DNA of 12,110 nucleotides, from contig DOHN01000158.1 of NCBI GenBank assembly GCA_003535195.1, forward strand, positions 28,515 through 40,624, given 5' to 3'. Of this stretch, positions 1 to 7,857 are shown piece by piece. Within the stretch, counting starts at the first letter, position 1. Every line of letters starts with the position of its first letter. The DNA is from Ruminiclostridium sp. GTDB taxonomy: Bacteria; Bacillota; Clostridia; DSM-8532. Under the pieces are notes generated by a model. It was given only the letters and a program-made list of their open reading frames with translations. It was not told the origin of the DNA and did not search any database. The translations under genes were made by a program, and so were the position numbers.

Positions 1-503
1 CAAAACTTCTGACACTGGGGGAAATTCAGAAGGTTTTGGGCAATCTTCTGCGTGAAGGGGTTTCCATCCGTGATATGGTAACGATTTTGGAGACTCTTGC
101 CGACTATGCCCCCATCACCCGAGATCCTGATATGCTGACAGAATATGTCCGCCAGGCGCTTGGACGGGCGATATCCAAATCTTATCTCAACAGCGGCAAC
201 GCTGAGGTGGTTACCCTGGACCCTAAGCTTGAAAAGCTCATTCTGGACTCCGTTCAGAAAACAGAAGCGGGATCCTATATGACCATGGATCCCGGCATCA
301 GCAGCCGTATCGTTTCCAATACGGCCGGTCTAACAGAAAAATTAGTACAAAGAGGCAGGCAGCCCATCGTACTGGCTTCTCCAGTGGTAAGGCTGTATTT
401 TAGAAGACTGACCGAAAATGCTATTCCGGGATTGGTGGTATTATCCTATAACGAATTGGATCCCAGTCTCGAAGTAAACGCAATAGGAATGGTCAGTATT
501 TAA
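1..503 (+). CDS. flhA: Flagellar export-gate protein FlhA, C-terminal part (5' end outside window)
   Basis: The reading frame is open from the first bases (codons begin at base 3) to a TAA at 501-503, so this is the 3' end of a gene that begins upstream. About 167 residues are visible, from the C-terminal cytoplasmic domain that forms the nonameric ring under the flagellar type III export channel and docks chaperone-substrate complexes. Support comes from the block LGEIQKVLGNLLREGVSIRD, followed by ILETLADYAP and the C-terminal segment VVLSYNELDPSLEVNAIGMV, all typical of FlhA. The membrane part, expected upstream, is not visible. A TTG at base 36 lies inside a conserved block and is not a real start. 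flhF follows after 32 bases, the usual order in Gram-positive fla/che operons. Confidence 0.96.
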   Translation, partial: KLLTLGEIQKVLGNLLREGVSIRDMVTILETLADYAPITRDPDMLTEYVRQALGRAISKSYLNSGNAEVVTLDPKLEKLILDSVQKTEAGSYMTMDPGISSRIVSNTAGLTEKLVQRGRQPIVLASPVVRLYFRRLTENAIPGLVVLSYNELDPSLEVNAIGMVSI

Positions 504-535
504 TTGATATCAAATGAAAGGGTCGGACGCTTGGA

Positions 536-1882
536 ATGAAAATACGCAGATATACATGCAAGGATATGCAGGAAGCAATGCTCAAGGTTAAAATGGACCT
601 TGGGAATGAAGCTGTCATAATGCATAGCCGCAAGGTTAAGCAGAAGGGGCTGGCAGGCCTTTTCGGAAAGCCGATGGTTGAGGTGGTTGCGGCGATTGAT
701 GATGATTATGTGAGGCCAAGACCTTATTATAAAGAACAAAAGACCGTTTTCCCCCAATATAAAATTGTGCCGCCGCATAAGGCCGGAGAAGAACATCAGG
801 GGATGGCTGAGCTTCAGAATAAAGTTGAGACAATGGAAAAAATGATGAAGGAAATTTACCGGGCCGTTCAGACCAACAGCGGATCGGAAAAGAATAGGGT
901 ACATGAAGCGCTCAATCCTTCCCTCAAGACGCCACAAACAATGCGTACCTTTGTGCCGCCAAAGCTGCAAAAACAAACCGAAGTACTGTCGGGCGAGCCG
1001 GTTCAGACTGCGGTGCAGGAACCGGTCGGCCAATTTGGCCCGGCGGTGCAGGAACCGGTCAGCCAATTTATCCCGGCGGTGAACCATCAGTTTGCTGAAA
1101 GTATCTCAGCATTAAAAGAACTATTGGCTGAGCAGGAAATTGAACCCAAGCTCATTGAAAAAATAGTGGAGAAAATTAAAGAGATAGGCGGGCATAACCT
1201 AGCGCGGGATGAGATTTTCGGATTGGCCGAAAGGATCATGACAGTCCTTTTAGGGGACCCGGAGCCGATTACTCTGAACGATGAAAAAAAGCCCCATATC
1301 TCTTTATTCATAGGGCCTACCGGTGTGGGAAAAACGACCACGCTTGCCAAGATTGCAGCTGATTTTGCGCTGAACCGGCAGAAAAAGGTTGGACTGATCA
1401 CTGCCGATACCTACAGAATCGCTGCTGTAGAACAGCTTCGAACCTATGCTGAAATTTTAAACATTCCTGTGAATGTAGTATATTCTCCTGCGGAGATCAA
1501 AGAGGCGGTGGAACGCCTGTCCGACAATGACATCATCCTTATTGACACAGCGGGAAGAAGCCACAAGGACAAGTCTCATTTTGATGAGTTAAAAACACTT
1601 GTCAGTACAGTACCTGCCAATGACACCTTTCTGGTTATGAGCTGCAACACAGGGCAGAAATCAATTCGTGAAATTTTAGAATGCTACGCCTTCATTAAAA
1701 ATTACAGGCTTCTTTTTACAAAGCTTGATGAGTCCTCAGTTTCGGGAGCTATACTGAATGCCCGTTATATGACCGGCAAGCCTCTGTCCTATACAACAGC
1801 CGGCCAGAGCGTCCCTGACGACTTTGACATTGCCAATGTAAAGCAGCTTGTCACGGGGATTCTCGGGAAGAGCTATATATGA
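536..1882 (+). CDS. flhF: Flagellar SRP-type GTPase FlhF
   Basis: This 448-residue protein belongs to the SRP GTPase family with Ffh and FtsY. Family members control flagellar number or position and help place the early basal body at the membrane, in partnership with FlhG. The N-terminal B domain (about 1-70) begins MKIRRYTCKDMQEAM. A variable linker spans about 70-185, the N domain about 185-250, and the G domain about 255-448. The P-loop GPTGVGKTT is at 260-268, ADTYR at 290-294, DTAGR at 337-341 and TKLDE at 395-399, so GTP binding and hydrolysis look intact. The protein is longer than B. subtilis FlhF (about 366 residues), mainly in the linker, which carries an 11-residue tandem duplication at 159-180. 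An SD-like AAAGGG lies 13 bases before the ATG, which is rather far. The stop codon overlaps an upstream alternative start of flhG. Confidence 0.96.
   Translation: MKIRRYTCKDMQEAMLKVKMDLGNEAVIMHSRKVKQKGLAGLFGKPMVEVVAAIDDDYVRPRPYYKEQKTVFPQYKIVPPHKAGEEHQGMAELQNKVETMEKMMKEIYRAVQTNSGSEKNRVHEALNPSLKTPQTMRTFVPPKLQKQTEVLSGEPVQTAVQEPVGQFGPAVQEPVSQFIPAVNHQFAESISALKELLAEQEIEPKLIEKIVEKIKEIGGHNLARDEIFGLAERIMTVLLGDPEPITLNDEKKPHISLFIGPTGVGKTTTLAKIAADFALNRQKKVGLITADTYRIAAVEQLRTYAEILNIPVNVVYSPAEIKEAVERLSDNDIILIDTAGRSHKDKSHFDELKTLVSTVPANDTFLVMSCNTGQKSIREILECYAFIKNYRLLFTKLDESSVSGAILNARYMTGKPLSYTTAGQSVPDDFDIANVKQLVTGILGKSYI
1010..1075 (+). repeat. In-frame 33-bp tandem duplication in the flhF linker
   Basis: Two adjacent 33-base units (1010-1042 and 1043-1075) differ at only 3 positions. 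They encode AVQEPVGQFGP and AVQEPVSQFIP, residues 159-180 of FlhF. A third partial AV follows directly, and a degenerate EPVQT lies just before. The unit is a multiple of three, so the frame is kept. It lies in the low-conservation linker between the B and N domains. Confidence 0.9.
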
Positions 1883-1904
1883 GCGAACTCTTGAAACATA
1901 GGAG

Positions 1905-1911
1905 CGGGAGG
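1905..1911 (+). promoter_or_regulatory. Ribosome binding site that sets the flhG start
   Basis: CGGGAGG ends 6 bases before the ATG at 1918, a strong SD at good spacing. The in-frame upstream ATG at 1879, which overlaps the flhF stop, has only a weak GGGAAG before it. The site therefore favours 1918. Confidence 0.75.
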
Positions 1912-1917
1912 AATACC

Positions 1918-2808
1918 ATGAACGATCAGGCAGAAATGCTTCGAAAAATAGTGCACATGAAAAAAGATGAACAGAACGATGACAGTTCTGGTTTTGATAA
2001 TAAACAGGCAAGAGTAATTACTATAACAAGCGGCAAGGGCGGAGTCGGCAAGACCAACGTGACTGTTAATCTTGCCCTTGCCTTAAGCAAAAAAGGGCTT
2101 AAAGTTGTCATATTGGATGTGGATTTTGGCCTGGCCAATATAGACGTGTTGTTTGGGATAGTTCCTAAATATTCCTTGCTGGATCTCATCCATGACGAAA
2201 AGAGTATTTTTGAGGTTTTGACAGACGGCCCGGAAAATATCAAGTTTCTGTCCGGGGGATCGGGAGTTGAAGAGCTGATTCACCTGGACCGCAAAAAGCT
2301 TAAAAAGTTTGTCAGCAACATCAGCCTTTTGGACAGTATGTTTGATGTGATTCTTATCGATACCGGAGCGGGGCTTTCCCAGAATGTAATGAGCTTCGTT
2401 CTGGCGGCCGATGAAGTAATTCTGGTCACGACCCCCGAACCAACCGCCATTACCGATGCCTATGCCCTTGTCAAAATGATCTCCAGGCGGGACCATAAAA
2501 AGGCCATTCAAGTATTGGTCAACAGGGCTGAAACCCGGAAGGAGGCTGAGGACGTTGCCAACAAGCTCTGTGTTGTCTCAGAGAAATTTTTGTCATTAAA
2601 GCTTTTTAAAATTGGGTATATATTATACGATGAAAATGTTCGGAAAAGTGTAAAAATGCAAAAGCCCTTCAGCCTGTATAACCCCAGGTGCACAGCCACT
2701 AAAAATGTTTTGGAAATAGCCGACAAACTATTTTCGCAACCGGATTCAAAGATCGGTTCGGGAGCAAAAAGCTATATTTCCAAATTATTGTCTTTTTTTG
2801 GTGTATGA
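1918..2808 (+). CDS. flhG: MinD-like ATPase FlhG (YlxH), partner of FlhF
   Basis: This 296-residue SIMIBI-class ATPase belongs to the MinD/ParA group. FlhG stimulates FlhF GTPase and helps set flagellar number and pattern. The N-terminus MNDQAEMLRK carries the conserved DQAxxLR element that contacts FlhF, which supports starting at 1918. The frame could also start at ATG 1879 and add 13 residues, but those look unconserved and lack a good SD. The deviant Walker A GKGGVGKT is at 39-46 with signature lysine K40. DVDFGLAN is at 67-74 and the Walker B region DVILIDTGAG at 143-152. The C-terminus SYISKLLSFFGV is a short amphipathic, hydrophobic segment that fits the membrane-targeting helix of MinD and FlhG. 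The gene lies directly after flhF, as in B. subtilis. A 113-base gap with a promoter-like element follows. Confidence 0.95.
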   Translation: MNDQAEMLRKIVHMKKDEQNDDSSGFDNKQARVITITSGKGGVGKTNVTVNLALALSKKGLKVVILDVDFGLANIDVLFGIVPKYSLLDLIHDEKSIFEVLTDGPENIKFLSGGSGVEELIHLDRKKLKKFVSNISLLDSMFDVILIDTGAGLSQNVMSFVLAADEVILVTTPEPTAITDAYALVKMISRRDHKKAIQVLVNRAETRKEAEDVANKLCVVSEKFLSLKLFKIGYILYDENVRKSVKMQKPFSLYNPRCTATKNVLEIADKLFSQPDSKIGSGAKSYISKLLSFFGV

Positions 2809-2820
2809 AAGGTCGAATTA

Positions 2821-2829
2821 TGTTATAAT
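2821..2829 (+). promoter_or_regulatory. Candidate extended -10 promoter before the PilZ gene
   Basis: TGTTATAAT is a perfect extended -10 (TG-N-TATAAT) for the housekeeping sigma factor, starting 13 bases after the flhG stop in an AT-rich gap. No good -35 is present; TTGGTG at 2798-2803 is 20 bases upstream, which is too far, but extended -10 promoters can work with a weak -35. Transcription from it would start near 2836 and give a leader of about 85 bases before the ATG at 2922. It could drive pilZ-cheBAWCD and sigD independently of the main upstream promoter. This is a pattern match only. Confidence 0.42.
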
Positions 2830-2921
2830 CAGATTAATACTGGCAACTTGTACCAGAAAAATGGTGATAACTTAATTGTAACTTGAGAATCGAATATGTG
2901 AATTAATATGAGGTTTACTAG

Positions 2922-3602
2922 ATGGATACAATCAAACTAACCGTTGGCAGCAAGCTGGAGCTGGAGCTGTTTGACCGCCATGACAAGCGGATAGGGCCTG
3001 TTATGGTAAGTCAATTTGAGGCATTTCTGCCCGACGGCAGCATGGAAATTTTAACACCCATATATGAAGGCCGTATTTATACTGTACATACCGGCGCGCA
3101 GATGAATGTCATCTATCATAGAGAAGAATGTATGTTCAAATTCCTGGCAGAAGTTCTGGATCGTAGGCGTTCAGGCAATATTCATATATTAAAGATTCAG
3201 CCCAGATCCGGAGAGGAGCCTTACCAGCGTCGGAACTTTTTCAGGATGAACTGCTTATTGGATATACAATACCGGCTATTTGCCCAGAACCCGGGGAAAA
3301 AAGCAGTGAAGGAAGAATTTCAGAAGGGTGTTACAAGAAATTTAAGCGGAGGCGGTCTTTGCCTTTTATTAAATGAAAAACCTGCTGTTGGTTGGATTTT
3401 GGAAGGCGTTATGAATGTGGGCCAGGAAGTCCGTTTTAAGGGCCGTGTCATACGCGTTTCGAATATGACCGACAAGACTAAATACCATTATGAGGTAGGA
3501 GCGGAATTCACCGAAATTACCAGTAAGGATAGGGAAAGGATTATAGGTTTCATTTTTGATTCACAGAGAAAATTACTTAATAAAGGCTGGCATATTAAAT
3601 GA
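2922..3602 (+). CDS. YcgR-type PilZ domain c-di-GMP receptor
   Basis: This 226-residue protein has the YcgR-like layout: an N-terminal beta-rich domain (about 1-95) and a C-terminal PilZ domain (about 100-220). The two c-di-GMP motifs are present. The arginine motif is R103-R104-N-F-F-R108, fitting RxxxR, and N140-L-S-G-G-G145 fits the (D/N)xSxxG motif, so binding should be intact. YcgR/DgrA/MotI proteins act at the flagellar motor and slow or stop rotation when c-di-GMP is high. Its place between flhG and cheB strongly suggests a motility role here. A TGAGG lies 8 bases before the ATG. The last codons overlap cheB by 4 bases (ATGA), pointing to translational coupling. No signal peptide or membrane segment is visible, so it is probably cytoplasmic. 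The exact partner (motor stator, rotor or another protein) cannot be read from the sequence. Confidence 0.9.
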   Translation: MDTIKLTVGSKLELELFDRHDKRIGPVMVSQFEAFLPDGSMEILTPIYEGRIYTVHTGAQMNVIYHREECMFKFLAEVLDRRRSGNIHILKIQPRSGEEPYQRRNFFRMNCLLDIQYRLFAQNPGKKAVKEEFQKGVTRNLSGGGLCLLLNEKPAVGWILEGVMNVGQEVRFKGRVIRVSNMTDKTKYHYEVGAEFTEITSKDRERIIGFIFDSQRKLLNKGWHIK

Positions 3603-4657
3603 GAGAAAATAAAATAAAGGTGCTTGTTGTAGATGATTCTGCTTTGATGCGTCGTCTCATACAGGATCTGCTGGAACAGGATACCGAAATTGATGTAATA
3701 GGGGTGGCGAGAGACGGAGCGGAGGCTTTAAAAAAAGCCCACGAGCTTCAGCCTGATGTAATTACACTTGATATAGAAATGCCGGTAATGGACGGGATCA
3801 CTTGCCTTGAGAATCTTCAAAAACAGGGCTCGTACGGGATTATTGTGGTCAGCGGAAGTACACAGACCGGGGCCAACGCCACAATTCGAGCACTGGAGCT
3901 GGGTGCTTTTGATTTCATTTCAAAGCCCCAAAGCTCGGCAGAGTTGGTATCGGACAGTAAACGAACCGAAATTATTGGAAAAGTAAAGCTGGCATACCAG
4001 GCCTTAAAAAAGGCAGGCAAACGAAATCAGCAACAATCCAAATCCCTGGTTAAGAGGCCGGAGAAAACAACGCAGTTGAAATATGTAGTCGTCATCGGCA
4101 TCTCCACCGGGGGCCCCAGAGCTCTATCTGCAATTCTCCCTGAGTTTCCTGCAGATCTGCCTGCGGCTGTTGTTATTGTCCAGCATATGCCTCCCGGCTT
4201 TACAAAATCTCTTGCTGAAAGGCTTGATGAAAGATGCAGCCTTGCGGTAAAAGAGGCTGAGAATAATGACAGCCTCCAGGCAGGACATGCTTATATAGCA
4301 CCGGGAGATTACCATTTAACTTTTGAAGGCGAGGACCGAGATATTTTAATAAAGCTTCAAAAAACACCGCCTGTTGGAAGTTTCCGACCCAGTGTGGATG
4401 TCACGATGAAATCGCTGGCTGAATCCAATGCCGATTCTGTTATCGGAGTCATCATGACCGGCATGGGAAGTGATGGAAGCAGAGGATTGCTGGAGCTGAA
4501 AAATAGAAAAAATGCATATATTATTGCGCAGGATGAATCAACGAGTATCGTTTTCGGAATGCCAAGATCAGCTATAGAGTTGGATATAGTGGATGAAATT
4601 GTTCCGCTGCAAAAAATTCCTTCTTGTATAATGAACCAAATGGAGGTGCGCCACTAA
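3599..4657 (+). CDS. cheB: Chemotaxis protein-glutamate methylesterase/deamidase CheB
   Basis: The 352-residue CheB is a response regulator whose output domain removes methyl groups from chemoreceptor glutamates (and may deamidate glutamines), giving adaptation. The receiver domain is about 5-125, with acidic residues D12 and D13, phospho-acceptor D58 in DIEMP, S85 and K109 in SKP. A linker of about 125-158 leads to the methylesterase domain, about 160-345. The catalytic triad is S169 (in GISTGG), H196 (in QHMPPGF) and D292 (in TGMGSDG), so both phosphorylation and catalysis look intact. Phosphorylation by CheA should activate it. The start overlaps the PilZ gene by 4 bases with only AAAGG 12 bases upstream, so translation may depend on coupling. 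The stop shares its last base with the cheA start. No cheR is in the window. Confidence 0.96.
   Translation: MRENKIKVLVVDDSALMRRLIQDLLEQDTEIDVIGVARDGAEALKKAHELQPDVITLDIEMPVMDGITCLENLQKQGSYGIIVVSGSTQTGANATIRALELGAFDFISKPQSSAELVSDSKRTEIIGKVKLAYQALKKAGKRNQQQSKSLVKRPEKTTQLKYVVVIGISTGGPRALSAILPEFPADLPAAVVIVQHMPPGFTKSLAERLDERCSLAVKEAENNDSLQAGHAYIAPGDYHLTFEGEDRDILIKLQKTPPVGSFRPSVDVTMKSLAESNADSVIGVIMTGMGSDGSRGLLELKNRKNAYIIAQDESTSIVFGMPRSAIELDIVDEIVPLQKIPSCIMNQMEVRH
4642..4648 (+). promoter_or_regulatory. Ribosome binding site that sets the cheA start
   Basis: GGAGGTG inside the end of cheB lies 8 bases before the ATG at 4657. An in-frame TTG at 4624 would put this SD inside the gene and add 11 residues unlike CheA, so 4657 is chosen. 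Confidence 0.85.
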
Positions 4658-6717
4658 TGGATATGAATCAATATCTTGATATATTCGTGGAGGAGTCAAG
4701 AGAGCATTTGCAACAACTCAATGCTTCAATTCTTGAGCTTGAGAAAAACAATCATGATAAAGCTGTTCTCAATGAGATATTCCGGGTAGCCCATACATTA
4801 AAGGGGATGGCCGGAACAATGGGTTATACGAAAATGCAGACTTTGACCCATGATATGGAGGATGTTCTGGAGGAACTCCGCAACGACCGTATATTTGCCG
4901 ATTCAAATATGGTAGATGTCCTCTTTAAATGTCTTGACGCATTAGAGACTTATGTCAATAATGTTACAGCAACAGGCCAGGAGGGTGAAGAAACTTTTCA
5001 GGAGATCATTGACAGCCTGGCCAATATACTGAAGAAAACCGGAAAATCTGAAAAAAATCAGGAAAAAGCAGCTGAAGCAAAGAACGCAATTGATCCTGGT
5101 GCTCATCAGGGGAACAGCAAGCTTAGAGTGGAACTGGACCAGTATGATATTAATGTCTTAAAAAAAGCTCTCGATTCAAAGATGAATACATTTGAAATCC
5201 ATGTCGCATTGGATAAAGGGTGTCTTTTAAAGGCTGCTCGCGCTTTCATCATATTTCAAATTTTTGAAAATAACTCCGACGTAATCAAATCTGTTCCTAA
5301 GGTTGAAGATATAGAAGACGAAAAATTCGATTTTGAATTTACAGTAATCGTTATTACGAAACAGCCGAAAGAATTTTTCCAAAAAGAAATCAATTCTGTT
5401 TCCGAAGTGGCGGACGTGGTCGTAAACGAGATTACTTATGAGCATCTCGGTGAAGCTCCCTCGGCCAGCAATACGGAGGGAGCCGCGGCAGAGCATAATG
5501 GAGCAGATCAATCAGCTCATAATCATAATGCCAAGGACAATCAGAACGGCAAGAAGCTGCAAAAGTCCGGGAAGACGGTACGCGTAGATATTGAACGCCT
5601 GGATGTGCTGATGAATCTGGTAAGTGAGCTCATCATTGTGAAGAACAGCCTGGAAGATTCCAGCCATAGCAAGGAGTCTAAAATTAACGATTCCATCGAA
5701 TATCTGGAACGAATTACAACCAGCATCAGTGATGCCGTCATGAAGGTGAGAATGGTCCCCGTTGAGACGGTATTCAACAGGTTCCCCAGAATGATACGGG
5801 ATATTGCCAGAGAATTGGACAAGGGCATTGAGCTTCATATGTCAGGCGTTGAAACAGAGCTTGACAGAACTGTCATTGATGAGATCGGAGATCCGCTGAT
5901 ACATATTTTGCGAAACTCCGCCGACCATGGCATTGAAAGTAAAGAAGAGCGGATCCGGGCCGGCAAGCCTGATACCGGAAACATCTATTTGCGCGCCTAT
6001 CAGGATGGCAATAACGTAGTCATTGAAGTAGAAGATGACGGCCATGGAATTGACATTGAAAAAACGCGGGCAAAAATTATTGAAAAAGGCCTTGAATCAG
6101 CCGACATTGTTAAGACTTTTTCCGATAAGGAAATTATTGAATTTCTTTTCAAAGCCAGCTTTAGCACTGCCGAAAAAGTGACCGACATATCGGGCCGGGG
6201 CGTAGGCCTGGATGTTGTAAAAACCAAAATTGAAGCATTAGGCGGCACGGTTGAGGTGGAGACGGCGATGGGCAAGGGAAGCAGGTTCATCATCCGGATA
6301 CCGTTGACGTTAGCCATTATCCAGGCTCTTTTAGTGAAAATTGGAGATGAAAAGTATGCCATACCCTTAAGCTCTATTCAGGAAATTGATAATGTCAAAC
6401 CCGCTGATATTCGTTTGGTCAGAAATCAGGAGGTCATTTTACTTCGGAATATAGTGATTCCGGTAGTGCGCCTGGATAAGATCATGGGCGTGCCGGGAGT
6501 GCTTCAGGACAGCGAGAAAAAGGTTCTTACGGCTGTCATTGTCAAAAAGGGAGATAAGTATTCGGCCTTTGTTGTGGATTCATTGATCGGGCAGCAGGAA
6601 ATTGTTATAAAGTCACTCGGAAAAGTCCTGGCCGGTGTTAAATATATTGCAGGAGCCACTATTTTAGGAGACGGCAATGTTGCTCTTATAGTAGATGTTA
6701 ATTCTCTTGCCCTTTAA
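4657..6717 (+). CDS. cheA: Chemotaxis histidine kinase CheA
   Basis: CheA (686 residues; B. subtilis CheA is of similar size) autophosphorylates in complex with receptors and CheW and passes phosphate to CheY and CheB. The P1 domain (about 1-125) has phospho-acceptor H46 in AHTLKG. The P2 response-regulator docking domain spans about 155-260. A polar Asn/His/Ala-rich linker spans about 264-303. The P3 dimerisation helices span about 305-360. The P4 ATPase has the N box RNSADHGIE at 419-427, DDGHG at 460-464 and GRGVGLD at 513-519. The P5 CheW-like domain is about 547-686. All key motifs are present. Start at 4657 follows a strong SD and gives the usual N-terminus MDMNQYLDIFVEES. The first base is shared with the cheB stop. 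cheW follows after 35 bases. Confidence 0.97.
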   Translation: MDMNQYLDIFVEESREHLQQLNASILELEKNNHDKAVLNEIFRVAHTLKGMAGTMGYTKMQTLTHDMEDVLEELRNDRIFADSNMVDVLFKCLDALETYVNNVTATGQEGEETFQEIIDSLANILKKTGKSEKNQEKAAEAKNAIDPGAHQGNSKLRVELDQYDINVLKKALDSKMNTFEIHVALDKGCLLKAARAFIIFQIFENNSDVIKSVPKVEDIEDEKFDFEFTVIVITKQPKEFFQKEINSVSEVADVVVNEITYEHLGEAPSASNTEGAAAEHNGADQSAHNHNAKDNQNGKKLQKSGKTVRVDIERLDVLMNLVSELIIVKNSLEDSSHSKESKINDSIEYLERITTSISDAVMKVRMVPVETVFNRFPRMIRDIARELDKGIELHMSGVETELDRTVIDEIGDPLIHILRNSADHGIESKEERIRAGKPDTGNIYLRAYQDGNNVVIEVEDDGHGIDIEKTRAKIIEKGLESADIVKTFSDKEIIEFLFKASFSTAEKVTDISGRGVGLDVVKTKIEALGGTVEVETAMGKGSRFIIRIPLTLAIIQALLVKIGDEKYAIPLSSIQEIDNVKPADIRLVRNQEVILLRNIVIPVVRLDKIMGVPGVLQDSEKKVLTAVIVKKGDKYSAFVVDSLIGQQEIVIKSLGKVLAGVKYIAGATILGDGNVALIVDVNSLAL

Positions 6718-6736
6718 GATTGATAGAGCTATACGA

Positions 6737-6745
6737 AAAGGGGGA
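6737..6745 (+). promoter_or_regulatory. Ribosome binding site that sets the cheW start
   Basis: A purine-rich AAAGGGGGA ends 7 bases before ATG 6753. The in-frame TTG at 6720 lies upstream of it without its own SD and would add 11 residues unlike CheW, so 6753 is preferred. Confidence 0.75.
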
Positions 6746-6752
6746 TTCCAGC

Positions 6753-7214
6753 ATGGAAGTAAAAAAAGCTTCGGCAAAAAACATGAGGCAGTATGTGGTA
6801 TTTCGGGTAGAAAGTCAGGAATTTGGAGCCGACATCCATAAAATATCTATTATAGAGAAAATGATGAATATATCCCGAGTCCCTTCCACACCCGCCTATA
6901 TTAAAGGAGTCGTAAATTTAAGAGGCGAAATTATTCCAATTATGAGTTTGAGACTGAAATTTGGTTTGCCTGAAATTGACGCTGACGATGATACCAGAAT
7001 GATCATATTTAAGTTTAATGATGTCGCTCTGGGGGCCATTGTTGACGGTGTGGCAGAGGTAGTGAACTTAAGCGACGATGATATAGAAAATATTTCTGCT
7101 ATCAGCAATGACAGAAATTATGACTATATCATGGGTATCGGAAAGGCAGAGGGAAGGCTCATAACACTGCTGAATATAGAGAAGCTCATAAATGAGTTGG
7201 TTACCAAAGAATAA
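6753..7214 (+). CDS. cheW: Chemotaxis receptor-kinase adaptor CheW
   Basis: This 153-residue single-domain CheW couples chemoreceptor tips to the CheA P5 domain in the signalling array. The whole chain is one SH3-like double beta-barrel. The hallmark block is IKGVVNLRGEIIPI at 50-63, with N55-L-R57-G58 at the receptor/CheA contact region. Other supporting segments are YVVFRVESQEFGADIHKI near residue 14, ALGAIVDGVAEVV in the middle and YIMGIGKAEGRLITLLNI near the C-terminus. Length matches the family. It lies directly after cheA and 19 bases before cheC, as in the B. subtilis operon. No CheV-type receiver extension is present. Confidence 0.96.
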   Translation: MEVKKASAKNMRQYVVFRVESQEFGADIHKISIIEKMMNISRVPSTPAYIKGVVNLRGEIIPIMSLRLKFGLPEIDADDDTRMIIFKFNDVALGAIVDGVAEVVNLSDDDIENISAISNDRNYDYIMGIGKAEGRLITLLNIEKLINELVTKE

Positions 7215-7233
7215 ACTAAGAGGGTGAGAAAAT

Positions 7234-7857
7234 ATGCCGGACGGCCTTGAAGTTAATGCGTTAAGCTGTTTTCAACTTGATGTTCTAAGGGAAATTGGGA
7301 ATATCGGTGCTGGCAATGCTGCTACTGCGCTGGCAAAGCTGCTGGACAAAAAAATTGATATGAAGGTTCCGAAAATCAACGTTATGAAGTTTTCGGAGGT
7401 AAGTGATGTCCTCGGCGGGGCGGAGACCCTTGTAGTAGGAATTTTGTTAATCGTTCAAGGGGACATAAGCGGGAGCCTGATGTTTATTCTCGATGAGCAA
7501 AGCGCCCGGATTCTGGTCAATATTTTAATGAACAAAAGCCATAATGCCAAGCTGGAATATGACGAGATGACGCTGTCGGTACTGAAAGAAATCGGCAATA
7601 TTTTAGCCGGCTCCTACCTTTCGGCATTATCAAATTTGACCAATTTAAGAATTATGCCCGGTGTTCCGGATTTGGCCGTTGATATGTCAGGCGCCATTTT
7701 AAGTGTTCCCGCAATAGAATTTGCAAAAGATTCGGACAGTGTCCTTTACATAGAAAATGAGTTTACAGATGGCCAAGAAAGTGTTCTCGGAGAATTGTTC
7801 CTGATCCCTGACAAAGCCTCTTTTAAGCGTTTATTGCATGCATTGGGAGTAGTATGA
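7234..7857 (+). CDS. cheC: CheY-P phosphatase CheC
   Basis: CheC (207 residues) dephosphorylates CheY-P and binds CheD, which increases its phosphatase activity; together they form one adaptation loop of Gram-positive chemotaxis. Both pseudo-symmetric active-site helices are present: E20 and N23 in EIGNIGAGNAATAL, and E119 and N122 in EIGNILAGSYLSAL. Two intact sites match full CheC rather than CheX or a degenerate FliY/FliM domain. There is no FliM/FliN-like C-terminal extension, so it is not FliY. The ATG at 7234 follows an AGGGTGA-type SD. The stop overlaps the cheD start (ATGATGG region), which suggests coupled, near-stoichiometric synthesis of the partners. Confidence 0.95.
   Translation: MPDGLEVNALSCFQLDVLREIGNIGAGNAATALAKLLDKKIDMKVPKINVMKFSEVSDVLGGAETLVVGILLIVQGDISGSLMFILDEQSARILVNILMNKSHNAKLEYDEMTLSVLKEIGNILAGSYLSALSNLTNLRIMPGVPDLAVDMSGAILSVPAIEFAKDSDSVLYIENEFTDGQESVLGELFLIPDKASFKRLLHALGVV

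Noticed and set aside
500..1087. Long minus-strand open frame opposite flhF (195 codons)
   Set aside because: It lies entirely opposite the conserved flhF frame, shows no recognisable motif, and its repeated HRR(D/A)KLADRF stretch is just the complement of the flhF tandem repeat.
2863..2870. GGTGATAA resembling a SigD -10 before the PilZ gene
   Set aside because: No TAAA-type -35 at the proper distance (CAAC there instead).
2840..2906. Possible hairpins in the flhG-pilZ gap (CTGG/CCAG and TTAATT/AATTAA)
   Set aside because: Stems are only 4 and 6 pairs, the latter all A-U with a long loop; no terminator T-run and no match to a c-di-GMP riboswitch core.
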